A stretch of 64,000 nt of DNA from Acinetobacter higginsii (GCF_000369525.1 NZ_KB850070.1:383803-447802), one strand, 5' to 3'; positions 47,958 to 57,298 are shown, counted from the first letter of the stretch. The notes: a model not told the origin generated them from the letters alone. A program made the numbers and translations.

Positions 47958-49242
47958 AACAAATCTCCTTTAATTGTGCGCAAATACCTTCAATGCGATA
48001 TGCACAATTTTCTAGAATTTCATCATCTATCCCGATAGATTTCATATGGGTTAAAAGCCCTTTATACAAAGGTAATTGTTCAGAAAATAAAGCTTTTATT
48101 TGTTCTATGGTTAAAGAACTGCATTCTACAATCTGATGAGCAATTGAAGCCCAGTTGTTATCATCTTTTTCCCATCGAGTAGATCGCGCGATTCCATCAG
48201 GATGTAGCCACATAGGGGCAAAATCAAATAAAGGCGTTAATTGAATATCGCCATTGTTAAGCCTTTGAAATGCCGTATTACGGGTATGATTATCTTTATT
48301 TCCTAAAGCGATATTGGCTAAATCTCTTTTTACATATTCAAGAATTTCTGTTTCTGGATCCGTACAATAATTCATGATAATTTTGCAGACTTCGTTATGA
48401 GACATTTTTACTCCGAAGCCAGCTTTTCCACTAAAAGAAGCTAAACTTTCTTGGGCTATTCTTTCAACACGGTTATCAACCACTTGCCGATCAAAACGTG
48501 GAATAAATAAAGTTCTTCCATGTAATTCTAGAGGTCTAAACACTCGCAATCCTAAATATGCTGCTATTTGCATATATAAGGGTTCTTGATTCAAAATTTT
48601 GTTTAGACGTTGATCCGTTCCTCGGCTAAATTTAACCAACCAGTGCTGTTTAGCCATTTCATCAGGTAACGTATGATCAAGATAAAATAACTCATCATGA
48701 CCTTGTGTGAGTAATAGTTTTGGCCACTCACCTTGAACACCAGATGATCCAGAGATAAATAGTCCAAAAGATGATAATGACTCAAGAAACTCTTCACTAC
48801 GTTTGATAATTTCCTGTATTGAAAATCCTTGTACTAACTGATCTGAATATTGAGTTAAAAGCCATTCATGAGCTTCTTTTATTCTTAAGTTACCAATAGG
48901 GTTGCTCGCTCCTACTTTAAGCAATGGCCAATCTGCTGACTCTTCTTCATACTCAGGGCGGCCAAGTTTTTTTAATAGTTCTTTTCGACCATATCCTTGA
49001 GGTAATAGATCAACTAGAAAAGCTGGCCACGTAGGCTCAATATTGCTTTCTAAATTAATCGGATAATGGTTTGAAACAGCATGACCATCTCGTAATCCCA
49101 TATGTTCAATTGCGTAATCCATTGAATAATATGTTCCGCAGCTAGCTTTCCAACCTTTAGCTTTTTCACCTATTACTTCAATAGTGGCACAATCGATCCA
49201 TTGATTATTCAGAAATATTTGGACAGAGCAAAAATCATTCAT
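47950..49242 (-). CDS. HipA-family kinase toxin
   Basis: A 430-residue HipA-type Ser/Thr kinase. It has the glycine-rich autophosphorylation region SGSSGVQGEWPK (residues 164-175), Lys204 in WLVKFS, the catalytic loop GNKDNHTRN (Asp317, His319, Asn322) and the metal-binding LFDFAP (Asp340). HipA kinases phosphorylate tRNA synthetases such as GltX and slow growth; the target of this one is unknown. It precedes its hipB-like partner in the operon. The Shine-Dalgarno is weak. Confidence 0.82.
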   Translation of the reverse strand: MNDFCSVQIFLNNQWIDCATIEVIGEKAKGWKASCGTYYSMDYAIEHMGLRDGHAVSNHYPINLESNIEPTWPAFLVDLLPQGYGRKELLKKLGRPEYEEESADWPLLKVGASNPIGNLRIKEAHEWLLTQYSDQLVQGFSIQEIIKRSEEFLESLSSFGLFISGSSGVQGEWPKLLLTQGHDELFYLDHTLPDEMAKQHWLVKFSRGTDQRLNKILNQEPLYMQIAAYLGLRVFRPLELHGRTLFIPRFDRQVVDNRVERIAQESLASFSGKAGFGVKMSHNEVCKIIMNYCTDPETEILEYVKRDLANIALGNKDNHTRNTAFQRLNNGDIQLTPLFDFAPMWLHPDGIARSTRWEKDDNNWASIAHQIVECSSLTIEQIKALFSEQLPLYKGLLTHMKSIGIDDEILENCAYRIEGICAQLKEICYG

Positions 49243-49256
49243 AATTCTATTTAAAT

Positions 49257-49309
49257 AGTAAAGTATAGTTAGTTTTCCCTATTATATACCTATTATAGTA
49301 GTAAAGTAT
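49257..49309. promoter_or_regulatory. direct repeats at hipA promoter
   Basis: AGTAAAGTAT occurs at 49257-49266 and 49300-49309, and CTATTATA is repeated between them, all just upstream of the hipA start. These are candidate operators for the HipB-like protein. Confidence 0.4.
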
Positions 49310-49337
49310 TATTTTTATCCAAGTGAGTTTTCAAAAT

Positions 49338-49574
49338 TTATTTTTTATTTAACATAAAATCTCTACTTGGGAAAACAACACAAAAACCCGCATCTAAAAA
49401 ACTGAAATAAAAAATGCGCCATCCAAACTGTTCAGCTAGGGGCGTAATATCTTTTATAAAAATTCCATTTTTCCCATCGGGCGTGAGGAAAAAAGTAAGA
49501 GAGCTAGCTAGCCCAGTCTCAAACATACCTAAAATTTGTTTAGCCAGTTCTGTACGTAGAATGCCAAGGGTCAT
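49338..49574 (-). CDS. short ORF, possible membrane-protein remnant
   Basis: A 78-codon frame with a hydrophobic middle and the pieces GMFETGLASSLTFFLTP and EQFGWRIFYFSFLDAGF. The second piece is reminiscent of a transporter segment, but I cannot place it in a family. It may be a fragment of a larger gene lost during rearrangement. The upstream sequence has no good ribosome binding site. Confidence 0.25.
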   Translation of the reverse strand: MTLGILRTELAKQILGMFETGLASSLTFFLTPDGKNGIFIKDITPLAEQFGWRIFYFSFLDAGFCVVFPSRDFMLNKK

Positions 49575-49624
49575 TGGAGATGGTAGTCATCTCAATTACG
49601 CAGCAACGCTTGGTTCATTGCAAT

Positions 49625-49778
49625 AGATTCTATTAGATTGGAAATGTCTAATGAGATTTCTTTAATCTAATAGGATCTAATCAGCCAATAAAGTACCTCA
49701 TTACCGATCAACTGGCACAGCTCATAACTCCATTATTTTGTGGCTTAATAGCCATAACTAAATATAAGACACAATATT
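49625..49778 (+). promoter_or_regulatory. duplicate hipB promoter/operator region
   Basis: It matches the region at 57300-57454 closely, including the TCTAAT/ATTAGA words, the block TTTCTTTAATCTAATAGGAT and the block ending AACTCCATTATTTTGTGG. It drives a truncated hipB copy. See the intact module at 57.3-59 kb. Confidence 0.6.
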
Positions 49779-49950
49779 ATGGATTTAAAACTCAGAAAAC
49801 CTGAAGAAGTTGTTGCGTTATTATGTGAGAGGCTTCGTAAAGAACGACTTTATCTAGAAATAACTCAAGCAGACGTTGCTGGTATTGGTGTGAATACAGT
49901 ATCTAATCTGGAAGCTGGTCGAAATGTTTCATTTGAAAATTTAGTACGCA
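49779..49950 (+). pseudogene. truncated hipB copy
   Basis: The first 57 codons closely match the intact HipB at 57455-57757 (shared CERLRKERLYLE and NTVSNLEAGRNVSFENLVR), but 9 bp are missing in the recognition helix region and the similarity stops at about 49950. After that the sequence belongs to a methyltransferase fragment on the other strand. The open frame continues to 50141 as unrelated residues. No hipA follows. Confidence 0.7.
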
Positions 49951-50173
49951 TTAACTACCAGCTCAGCCGAATCATCTATTGCATCAACTTGATACCCTCT
50001 ACTTTTGAAATCCAAAGTGTCATCACCCGACCCACAGCCCAAGTCCAAGTCCAAAATCTTTACTTGTGTAGGGAAATACTTAAAAAATGGTTCGTACAAA
50101 CTCTGCATGTCAACTCGGTATGTACTATCAAAAAAATTTGAGCATTGTTATTGTAATAATCAACTATACTCAT
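49951..50173 (-). pseudogene. SAM-methyltransferase fragment
   Basis: The minus strand from ATG 50173 reads MSIVDYYNNNAQIF, shifts frame in a 7-T run, then continues FDSTYRVDMQSLYEPFFKYF and the SAM-binding motif ILDLDLGCGSGDDTLDF with a 6-bp duplication (an extra DL). It ends at the junction with the hipB fragment, so the enzyme is cut off after motif I. It is a dead remnant marking a rearrangement breakpoint. Confidence 0.65.
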
Positions 50174-50405
50174 CCCTACTGTATTCATTGTAATCTGCTA
50201 TGTGAACATCATAATAGAAACATGATATTTTTTGCCAACTCACAAATATAGCTAACTAATAGTGAGTATCTAATCGAGGAGGAAAATTTGAAACTTTCAA
50301 TAATAAATAAACTTTAAAAACAAGGAAAAAATGATACCTCCTGCCATATTCAAAAACTCTAAATATACGTGAATATTGCTGTATTATTTTTATTCAATAG
50401 CACAC
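50174..50405. other. AT-rich region before recombinase cassette
   Basis: This 230-bp gap lies between the methyltransferase fragment and the three-gene recombinase cassette. It must contain the left end and promoter of that cassette. I did not find terminal repeats matching the region after 56519. Confidence 0.35.
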
Positions 50406-51080
50406 ATGGATCTGACATCTGAACTACTTTTGAAGTTTCCAGCAACACAGATAAGTACTCTAAAAAATTTCAAAAAAAGCAGAATCACCATTCATCCACA
50501 AGCGTATGGTTTCAACTTATGCTACTTAAATATGTTTAAAAATCTCACTGCAGATTTAGATATTTCTAATCGCATAAAAGAACTCCATGTGTGGAAAACT
50601 TCAGAATTTGATGACTACTCCATTTTCAATAATATTAACTTATATCTTAGCTATTTAAAGCAAGATATTAATGAAGTCACTTTAATTATTCATCATCAAC
50701 AATCTTTTTCAGAGGATGAGTTAGCATTTCTGATGGAGTTATGCAGTCGTGAATTTATTCAATTCATCAAATCTACAAAATTTGATATTCGTTCGTTAAA
50801 TCCACGAAAAACATTGCATTTAATTAACACACATCTTTCACGTCAAACACTATTGACCCTTAACAAAGAATCATCTTTAAAGCCACATCATCAAATGAGT
50901 CTGGAACTGCTAGCACAACTACTTTCATGTTCTCGAAATCAACTGAATCAGCGTACTAAAAATATCAAACAACAGCGTACACATATTTTTAATGAATTAT
51001 CACTCAACAGCAGATGTGTAAAAGAACTCGTTGATCACTCTGATAGTTGTATAAGTACAGAAAAAATTTGGAGATCATAA
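50406..51080 (+). CDS. first gene of recombinase trio, unknown function
   Basis: A 224-residue protein, helical and basic towards its C-terminus (LLSCSRNQLNQRTKNIKQQR). No family is recognised. The ATG at 50406 was chosen; the frame extends ten codons further to a TTG. The stop overlaps the next start as TAATG, so it is translated with the two recombinase-like genes. In three-gene recombinase cassettes a small accessory protein is common, and that is the best guess. Confidence 0.6.
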   Translation: MDLTSELLLKFPATQISTLKNFKKSRITIHPQAYGFNLCYLNMFKNLTADLDISNRIKELHVWKTSEFDDYSIFNNINLYLSYLKQDINEVTLIIHHQQSFSEDELAFLMELCSREFIQFIKSTKFDIRSLNPRKTLHLINTHLSRQTLLTLNKESSLKPHHQMSLELLAQLLSCSRNQLNQRTKNIKQQRTHIFNELSLNSRCVKELVDHSDSCISTEKIWRS

Positions 51081-53353
51081 TGTTGAATGATCTAAATGAA
51101 CATATTAATTTACCTATCATTTCGCTCCAAAAAACAATTGAAAAATTATTTGGTGATGAGCGATTTGAACGTGCACAACACATCAACTTTGTAATTAAAC
51201 TATTGTCTTTGCAACAGGCTGACAACTTTTTAGATGGTCTCAATCTCGATTACTTTAACGTCGATGTAAAATTTCAGTCAAATCTGCCCAAACCTTCAGT
51301 AATCTCTTTTTCTAAAAAAGTTAAGATCAGCAATCTACCGATCACTTCATATATCAATTCAGTTGCGCAATTATCTGACTCACAAACTCATGCGCAACAT
51401 TGGAATATTCTAGTTTTAAAAGCGGCAATTTATTTAATTGCTCTTCCTGAGCTTAAACCAGAGCTTTTTAAACAAGCACACACAGAACACTTCAATACCG
51501 TAAAGCGCTTATTCCAGCGCTTTAGGACTGCAAATAAAAATTTAGATACTGAAAAAAAATATCAAAATACAGAAGAGTATCAACGTCTCTGGAGTACCTA
51601 TCTTCAAGATCCAACACAGAGCTTAGAACAATTTATTCAACATCTGATCACATTAGATACGGATGAATTGCCTGAGTTTGATCGCAATCTACTCAATGAT
51701 ATTCGCATTACTTTTAACTACGTTTTAAAAAACAAAGCGAAGATTGCACGTGCAAGTATCGATACACAGCTTCAACATCAGTTTCTTGATGAAGAACAAT
51801 TCATTGAAGAAAGTATCGAAATCAAAAAAGGGGCTAAATCTAAAGCACTGAATATAGAAACCTTAATTGATGAGCCGATTAATCGGCAAATTGTTGTCAA
51901 TCCAACTGACGTCACACCACTCGCAGCACATTCAGAAACGAGTCAAAGCTATGTTCTACCGCTTGTTGCAAAACATATTCAACGCAAAGAACATTTACTC
52001 ACGTCGAGTAGTTTTTTTCCGAATCCATCTAGCGTGAACCATCTCCTGAAAAGACTTCATGTGGACTACTCTGAACATCAAAATAAAAGTGCTTTGATCC
52101 TGATGCTCGCATTTTTAACAGGCAACAGTGTGAATGAGTGGCTATATATACAAAGCAAGCGAGCTAAAAACTTAAATAACCGCCAAAAATTGATCCATAA
52201 AAATGATCAGTTCTTCTTAAGCAGTAAATTTAATGTATTTGAGAACCGTGATTTTGAGTATTCAAAAAGCTTGCTTAATCAGACGATCTATTTAGACATT
52301 CCAATCCCGAATCTATTCATTGAGGATCTCCGCAAAATGGATTCGGTTAGTTTCGATGATATACAGCAATATTTACGCAAATTAAGACAAGAATTATTGA
52401 TTCCAAAACTGTCTGTCGTAAAAGTGAGTTCTCTACTGCATCATATGGTTCTTGCAAAAACAGGGAATAAACAACTCGCAGATTTAATCACAGGGATTGA
52501 TGCCAATCAGTCATCATCTGTTTCTTATTGTCATCAGAATATTCCACGATTACATGCACAATATGTTGATATTCTAAAATCACTTTGTGCAGATGTAGCA
52601 AGCACATATGAAAGTTGTGTACCTTCGCTCCCTGCTTCAATAATTCATTTTGGTAGTCGTAAAGCTCCAAAACCACAGGTCATTACAGAGATTTTTGCTG
52701 TATTGAAATTTAATATTTTTTCACAAGCTGAAGACGATCTGATTGCTATATACAACCACTACAACATATGGATGTGGCATATCCTCCTTCTTTTTACAGC
52801 AGCACGCCCCGTTGCTGAATTCCCTGGATTTCTTAAAAACTTTAATTTAAAACGCCAAATTTTGATGGTTTCTGACAAAGAAGTAGGCGGCCGCAATGGA
52901 TTCGGACGTCTAATCCCACTTTGTTCATTTTTAGTTGAAGAGATAAAAAAATTCCTTAAATTTTTAGAATATTTTTCGACTCAAATCATGATGAGTCATC
53001 CAGCTTTAAATGATGTTATACAACAAATAGAAGCAAGTAAGCTGCCCTTTTTGGGAATCATCCAAGATGATGAGTGGAAACCACTAAGTCCTTCTACAGT
53101 CAAAAATTTCCATCCTGAATTAGGACTTGATCATGCAAATTGGCATCGCCATACAGCTCGTGCATTTTTGACTCATAAAATTACCGAACCTGAGATTTTA
53201 GCTCTCTTTGGACATGAGCTCATGCAACAAGAAGCAGCACATCCTTTTTCCAGTTTATCACTATCTCAATTTTCTAAAATTGCGAATGTTTTAGAGCAAA
53301 TGAAAGATCAATTTAAAATTAGCGGGATTGAAGTTCATGTCATCATTCAATAA
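51080..53353 (+). CDS. large tyrosine-recombinase-like protein without nucleophile
   Basis: A 757-residue protein whose C-terminal third resembles a tyrosine recombinase catalytic domain: Arg576 in TAARPVAEF, the HTAR box His691-Arg694 in NWHRHTARAF, and His712 in LFGHE. After His712 only 45 residues remain and they contain no tyrosine; the expected place reads HPFSSLSLSQF. The N-terminal 400 residues are unassigned. GGAG precedes the ATG. It may act as a regulatory or structural partner of the next protein, or use another nucleophile. Confidence 0.68.
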   Translation: MLNDLNEHINLPIISLQKTIEKLFGDERFERAQHINFVIKLLSLQQADNFLDGLNLDYFNVDVKFQSNLPKPSVISFSKKVKISNLPITSYINSVAQLSDSQTHAQHWNILVLKAAIYLIALPELKPELFKQAHTEHFNTVKRLFQRFRTANKNLDTEKKYQNTEEYQRLWSTYLQDPTQSLEQFIQHLITLDTDELPEFDRNLLNDIRITFNYVLKNKAKIARASIDTQLQHQFLDEEQFIEESIEIKKGAKSKALNIETLIDEPINRQIVVNPTDVTPLAAHSETSQSYVLPLVAKHIQRKEHLLTSSSFFPNPSSVNHLLKRLHVDYSEHQNKSALILMLAFLTGNSVNEWLYIQSKRAKNLNNRQKLIHKNDQFFLSSKFNVFENRDFEYSKSLLNQTIYLDIPIPNLFIEDLRKMDSVSFDDIQQYLRKLRQELLIPKLSVVKVSSLLHHMVLAKTGNKQLADLITGIDANQSSSVSYCHQNIPRLHAQYVDILKSLCADVASTYESCVPSLPASIIHFGSRKAPKPQVITEIFAVLKFNIFSQAEDDLIAIYNHYNIWMWHILLLFTAARPVAEFPGFLKNFNLKRQILMVSDKEVGGRNGFGRLIPLCSFLVEEIKKFLKFLEYFSTQIMMSHPALNDVIQQIEASKLPFLGIIQDDEWKPLSPSTVKNFHPELGLDHANWHRHTARAFLTHKITEPEILALFGHELMQQEAAHPFSSLSLSQFSKIANVLEQMKDQFKISGIEVHVIIQ

Positions 53354-56300
53354 AAAAATCCCAAAAAAACGCTATGCTGAAGATAGACGTCAACTTCAAC
53401 GTAATGAATTAGAAAAGAACCTACGAGCTGATGCAGAACAAGAGCTCCGACAGTACTTTGATGAGCAAAAATTCTCAAATGAAGACTTAATTCAAGCTTA
53501 TCCTGCAATTTATGAGTTTATTAAACGTAAAGCACCGAATCTTGCCTGGAAAAAATATGCTCATGAATTCTTCCGAACATATATCGAAGACCTCAATAAA
53601 AGTAATAACCTAGACCTCCCACTACCTTATCTCACCTTTGAGATGAAACGCGATGAACCAATTTTCACCCTAGATTGGATCCAAGCCGGTCATGAAATTG
53701 ACATCATCCTCGAAAAACTGTGGGATTACTGGATTCTTGCTCAAGATAGTTCCGCTTTTTCTGATGATGAAATTATTGGGAATATTCTGCTTTGCTCAAT
53801 GTTATACGGTGGATTAAATCAAATAGCTTCATTAAATGCTTTGCTCGAACATTTAAAAAACCCTGAAAAAATCCAAAAAATTTTCGATTTTAATATCATC
53901 TTTTTAGAGCCACTTTCTCCAAGCTATGGCGATCTATTTGTTGATGAAAAAACAATTCGAAAATCACGTAATTTTATCCCAGATCAACTCACACGACTCT
54001 GGCTCATTCACTTCAATACAAGACAAATTCGTGACATCAGTCTAGACGTGAATGCGTATCTGCATCTCATTTTTCAAAAAATAAAACATCCATACACCAA
54101 CAAGACTTTTAAGTTTTTACGTGACTACGCCAATTTTAATTGGCTACAACTGCAGAATGCAGATGTTGATCCTGCCCTTTCACAATGTTTGTTAGAAAAC
54201 ACTCTCACGTGTGGTTTATCAGAACATGAGTTTGAAAACTTTGCATTCCCAAAATTTAAAACTCAATTAAGTGCTGAAATCGAACGAAATGTCTCTTCTA
54301 CAGCCAAAGTCCTACCAGATCTCAATACGTCTGAAGCAGTAGAAAATGTGATATTTATTCATAAAAACTTGCTGAAAATTATGCGCACATCAACGGACCA
54401 AGGCACTGCTAAACTCATTATTGATTTTTGCCTGCGTCACCAAGAGCAGTTTAATGAGTTTTCTAAACGTATTATTTTGTGGCTCATCAGTCTCTATCGA
54501 CCAAGTTCAGAGCAAATAAAAAAATTATCAGCCACCTTTGATTTTGATACAACTCAGTACACGAAGGCATTTCAAGACAATCAAAAACTCGCAGATAGTT
54601 CAATCTATACATATTACACCCGGATCGCAGAACCGTTTTTAACTCATGCCTTACAATACATCGATGCCGACGATGACATTAATGATCTGCTGAACAAAAT
54701 CTATCAACAAATCATTAGCAATACACGACTTGCTGATGAAGTAGATCAACCTGAGTTTAAAAAATCTAAAGACCAAACAATCCACATGTTGAAACGCTTT
54801 CATACCTTTCAACAAATTGTTTTTCAAGCAGAAGATTTCGAACTTGAATTTATTGCATCGCAAAGTCGACCACGGGCACGCATCATAGGTCACACAGCCT
54901 TCCAGGTCATATTAAAGAAGTTAAATCAGCTCTTACATAACCAATCCATCTCAGACCATCACTATAAATTATTAAAAATCATTTATATTTTGGCTTACCG
55001 TACTGGTATGCGTATTAACGAAATACTCGGGTTACGTGTAAAAGATATCGAGGGTTTAAATCAATTTTCTATCTGGGTTCAACCTTATGGTTCAAAAAAA
55101 CAAGGGAATCAACATCTGCTCAAAACGGATAGTGCGGAACGGATTGTGCCTGCATACGCTTTGCTAAAAGATGATGAGTACCAATTCTTTAGCGATTTTG
55201 TTGTTGAAAAACGCTTAGAAAATAAGAAAAGTTTATATTTATTCAGCAACTTGAATGAAAATAAAAAACTGAATAAACACACTGTCACCGCACCCCTAAA
55301 ACTGATATTAAATCAGGTCTTTAAAGGGCATCATTACTCCTTTCACTCTTTTCGTCACACTACAGCGAATCATTTATCGCTTTTACTGAACTCTGAATAT
55401 GCACCACTTGTGCAAAAGCTAACTGACTATAGCGAAAACGAATATCAAAAAATTCGAGCCGAGCTACTTCAAAATCAACATGGACAAAACCATTGGTTTG
55501 TTATCGCCCATCTCTTAGGACATATAGAGCCAGTTGAAACATTCAAAAGCTATATTCATTTAAGTTATCTCATAGCTGGTCAAAAACTACTAAAACATCA
55601 TCCAGATATGCCTAATGAATTGGCTAAAAAAATTATGGGCCACAATGCAACGTTTAAAAATTTGCAAATAACAAATGATGAAAAAGACTTTAATTTTGAA
55701 AAAAACCAGGCCGTTCTAGCAACTATATTATTAAACGATCAAACAAAATGGCTTCAAAGTAATGCTACTGACATTTTAGATGAACTGTCGTTACAAATAG
55801 ATCAATCCCATGATTTTTTTGCTTTCTTTGTTGGAACAGAAGATTCTAAAATTTCACTTCAACGCTTCTATGAAACGCTCAATATATTGGAGACTACTAA
55901 CGATCCTAAAAGTGCAGCTCAACGTATGTGCTTACCAGAAGAGCTTGTCAATTATTGGTATGAAAATGCCCTAAATTTAGCAAACATTAAATCAAAAAAA
56001 GGGAATCCCCGTTTATTTAGTATTGATAGCTCAACCCACTTAAAACCAGCAATGCTTGATAGCGCTGAAGAGCTTCATGCAGTGACTTATTTTTTTGAAC
56101 ATCTACAGAAAATAGCTCGTAAAAAACCAACACAAATTGCATACGTCCTGAATGTATTTTTAAATCGAGTGACTGCTTCACATACCGGTATCCATTATCG
56201 CTGGAAGGATATCGATCAACTCGAACATTTTTACTCCCAAGTTAAGGCTTTATTTCCCCATCAATTTTGGCATTTACTTGGACAAGACTTGGTACAATTG

Positions 56301-56519
56301 TTAGATAAAAAGAAACAACCTTTATTAGTAAAGCTGGCTAAATCGAGCACAACAGATCATCCTACGACTCAAGAGGAATTTCCTCGTCTACAACTCTACT
56401 CAGTAAAAGATGGTCATGCTCTTGCTGCATTTAAATTTTGCTTACATCTAGCTTGTATTGGCAGACCTCGATCTCTTGAACTGCAAGTTGAAGGTCTAAA
56501 AATCACTACATGCGGTTAA
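53337..56519 (+). CDS. very large tyrosine recombinase
   Basis: A 1060-residue protein with an embedded tyrosine recombinase domain in the middle: Arg559 (YRTGMRINE), the His670-Arg673 box (HSFRHT), His729 (LLGHIEP) and Tyr739 (KSYIHLS). About 500 residues precede the domain and 320 follow, far more than in ordinary integrases (300-450). It overlaps the preceding recombinase-like gene by 17 bases. The trio resembles in form the multi-recombinase cassettes such as Tn554 TnpABC, RIT elements and the gamma-mobile-trio; I cannot decide which by eye. Confidence 0.75.
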   Translation: MSSFNKKIPKKRYAEDRRQLQRNELEKNLRADAEQELRQYFDEQKFSNEDLIQAYPAIYEFIKRKAPNLAWKKYAHEFFRTYIEDLNKSNNLDLPLPYLTFEMKRDEPIFTLDWIQAGHEIDIILEKLWDYWILAQDSSAFSDDEIIGNILLCSMLYGGLNQIASLNALLEHLKNPEKIQKIFDFNIIFLEPLSPSYGDLFVDEKTIRKSRNFIPDQLTRLWLIHFNTRQIRDISLDVNAYLHLIFQKIKHPYTNKTFKFLRDYANFNWLQLQNADVDPALSQCLLENTLTCGLSEHEFENFAFPKFKTQLSAEIERNVSSTAKVLPDLNTSEAVENVIFIHKNLLKIMRTSTDQGTAKLIIDFCLRHQEQFNEFSKRIILWLISLYRPSSEQIKKLSATFDFDTTQYTKAFQDNQKLADSSIYTYYTRIAEPFLTHALQYIDADDDINDLLNKIYQQIISNTRLADEVDQPEFKKSKDQTIHMLKRFHTFQQIVFQAEDFELEFIASQSRPRARIIGHTAFQVILKKLNQLLHNQSISDHHYKLLKIIYILAYRTGMRINEILGLRVKDIEGLNQFSIWVQPYGSKKQGNQHLLKTDSAERIVPAYALLKDDEYQFFSDFVVEKRLENKKSLYLFSNLNENKKLNKHTVTAPLKLILNQVFKGHHYSFHSFRHTTANHLSLLLNSEYAPLVQKLTDYSENEYQKIRAELLQNQHGQNHWFVIAHLLGHIEPVETFKSYIHLSYLIAGQKLLKHHPDMPNELAKKIMGHNATFKNLQITNDEKDFNFEKNQAVLATILLNDQTKWLQSNATDILDELSLQIDQSHDFFAFFVGTEDSKISLQRFYETLNILETTNDPKSAAQRMCLPEELVNYWYENALNLANIKSKKGNPRLFSIDSSTHLKPAMLDSAEELHAVTYFFEHLQKIARKKPTQIAYVLNVFLNRVTASHTGIHYRWKDIDQLEHFYSQVKALFPHQFWHLLGQDLVQLLDKKKQPLLVKLAKSSTTDHPTTQEEFPRLQLYSVKDGHALAAFKFCLHLACIGRPRSLELQVEGLKITTCG

Positions 56520-56649
56520 ATAATTTAACCGTTGCTTCCTTATCTAAAGCCACATTTAATATATCTTTAGCAAAAATTGGATATCTAAGAAACAATAAGA
56601 AAATAGTATAAATTCTATGTATCAGTAACCTCTGAAACAGAGATCAGTT
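56520..56649. other. AT-rich region after recombinase trio
   Basis: No gene is seen. It should contain the right end of the recombinase cassette if this is a mobile unit. No clear terminator hairpin or terminal repeat was found. Confidence 0.3.
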
Positions 56650-57012
56650 ATGCGTAAAACATCAGAAAAAATTGCAAAACAAAAAAGGTATTGGCTAAAT
56701 CTGTTTTATCAGCTGCAAAATAACTTAGTTTGACACAGGACCAGCTTGCTATCGTTCTCAATTTAGATTCAGTGGAAACTTTAAATTCGCTTGAGTTAGA
56801 TCCCGATTCAAGTCAGGGAGAACTCGCAATTATTTTAATTCGTATTGCGATATCATTAGATGCTCTAACAGGTGGAGAGGCTAAATGGATGCAACATTTT
56901 ATGAATGTTACCCAATAAATTGTTGAGTGGTATTCCAATAGAACAGATTCAGAACCCTCAGGGATTGACCTCTGTTTTACAATTGGTGGAAGGGCTTCAG
57001 GCTAAACTTTAA
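56650..57012 (+). pseudogene. Xre/MbcA/ParS-type antitoxin remnant
   Basis: Frames joined across defects read KKVLAKSVLSAAK, a TAA, then LSLTQDQLAIVLNLDSVETL, later LIRIAISLDALTGGEAKWMQ, a frameshift near 56918, then NKLLSGIPIEQIQNPQGLTS and a stop at 57010-57012. The SLDALTGG and GIPIEQIQNPQGL parts are typical of the toxin-binding domain (MbcA/ParS/Xre) of RES-Xre systems. No RES toxin follows. Confidence 0.6.
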
Positions 57013-57102
57013 GATAAGCAAAGTATTACAGAAAAATTTGAAAGTGATAGTCCTCTCCAATAATTCAAATGCGAGGTATAAGAATCCCCTCTTCTTCTCA
57101 AG

Positions 57103-57264
57103 ATGTATATGTCTGGCCTAATTCCGTCAATAATACAGTCAGCAAAGCTGAATGGGCTTGATCCGTATGCCTATTTAAGTGATGTGCTGAAAAGGTTGCC
57201 CACACATAAAGTGACCCAAATAGAAGAATTACTGCCACACCGCTGGAAACCTGAATCGAATTAA
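57103..57264 (+). pseudogene. IS66-family transposase C-terminal fragment
   Basis: It encodes SGLIPSIIQSAKLNGLDPYA and then LPHRWKP, the C-terminus of an IS66-type TnpC. It is followed by the IS66-type end GGGGTTCAGCGGACGCTTAC at 57276-57295. Only the last 54 codons remain. Confidence 0.75.
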
Positions 57265-57275
57265 AAAATAGCTAT

Positions 57276-57295
57276 GGGGTTCAGCGGACGCTTAC
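57276..57295 (+). repeat. IS66-type right inverted repeat
   Basis: The sequence reads GGGGTTCAGCGGACGCTTAC, the usual terminal repeat of IS66-family elements seen from inside, directly after the transposase fragment. The left end is missing. The intact hipBA promoter starts immediately after. Confidence 0.7.
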
Positions 57296-57298
57296 GTA

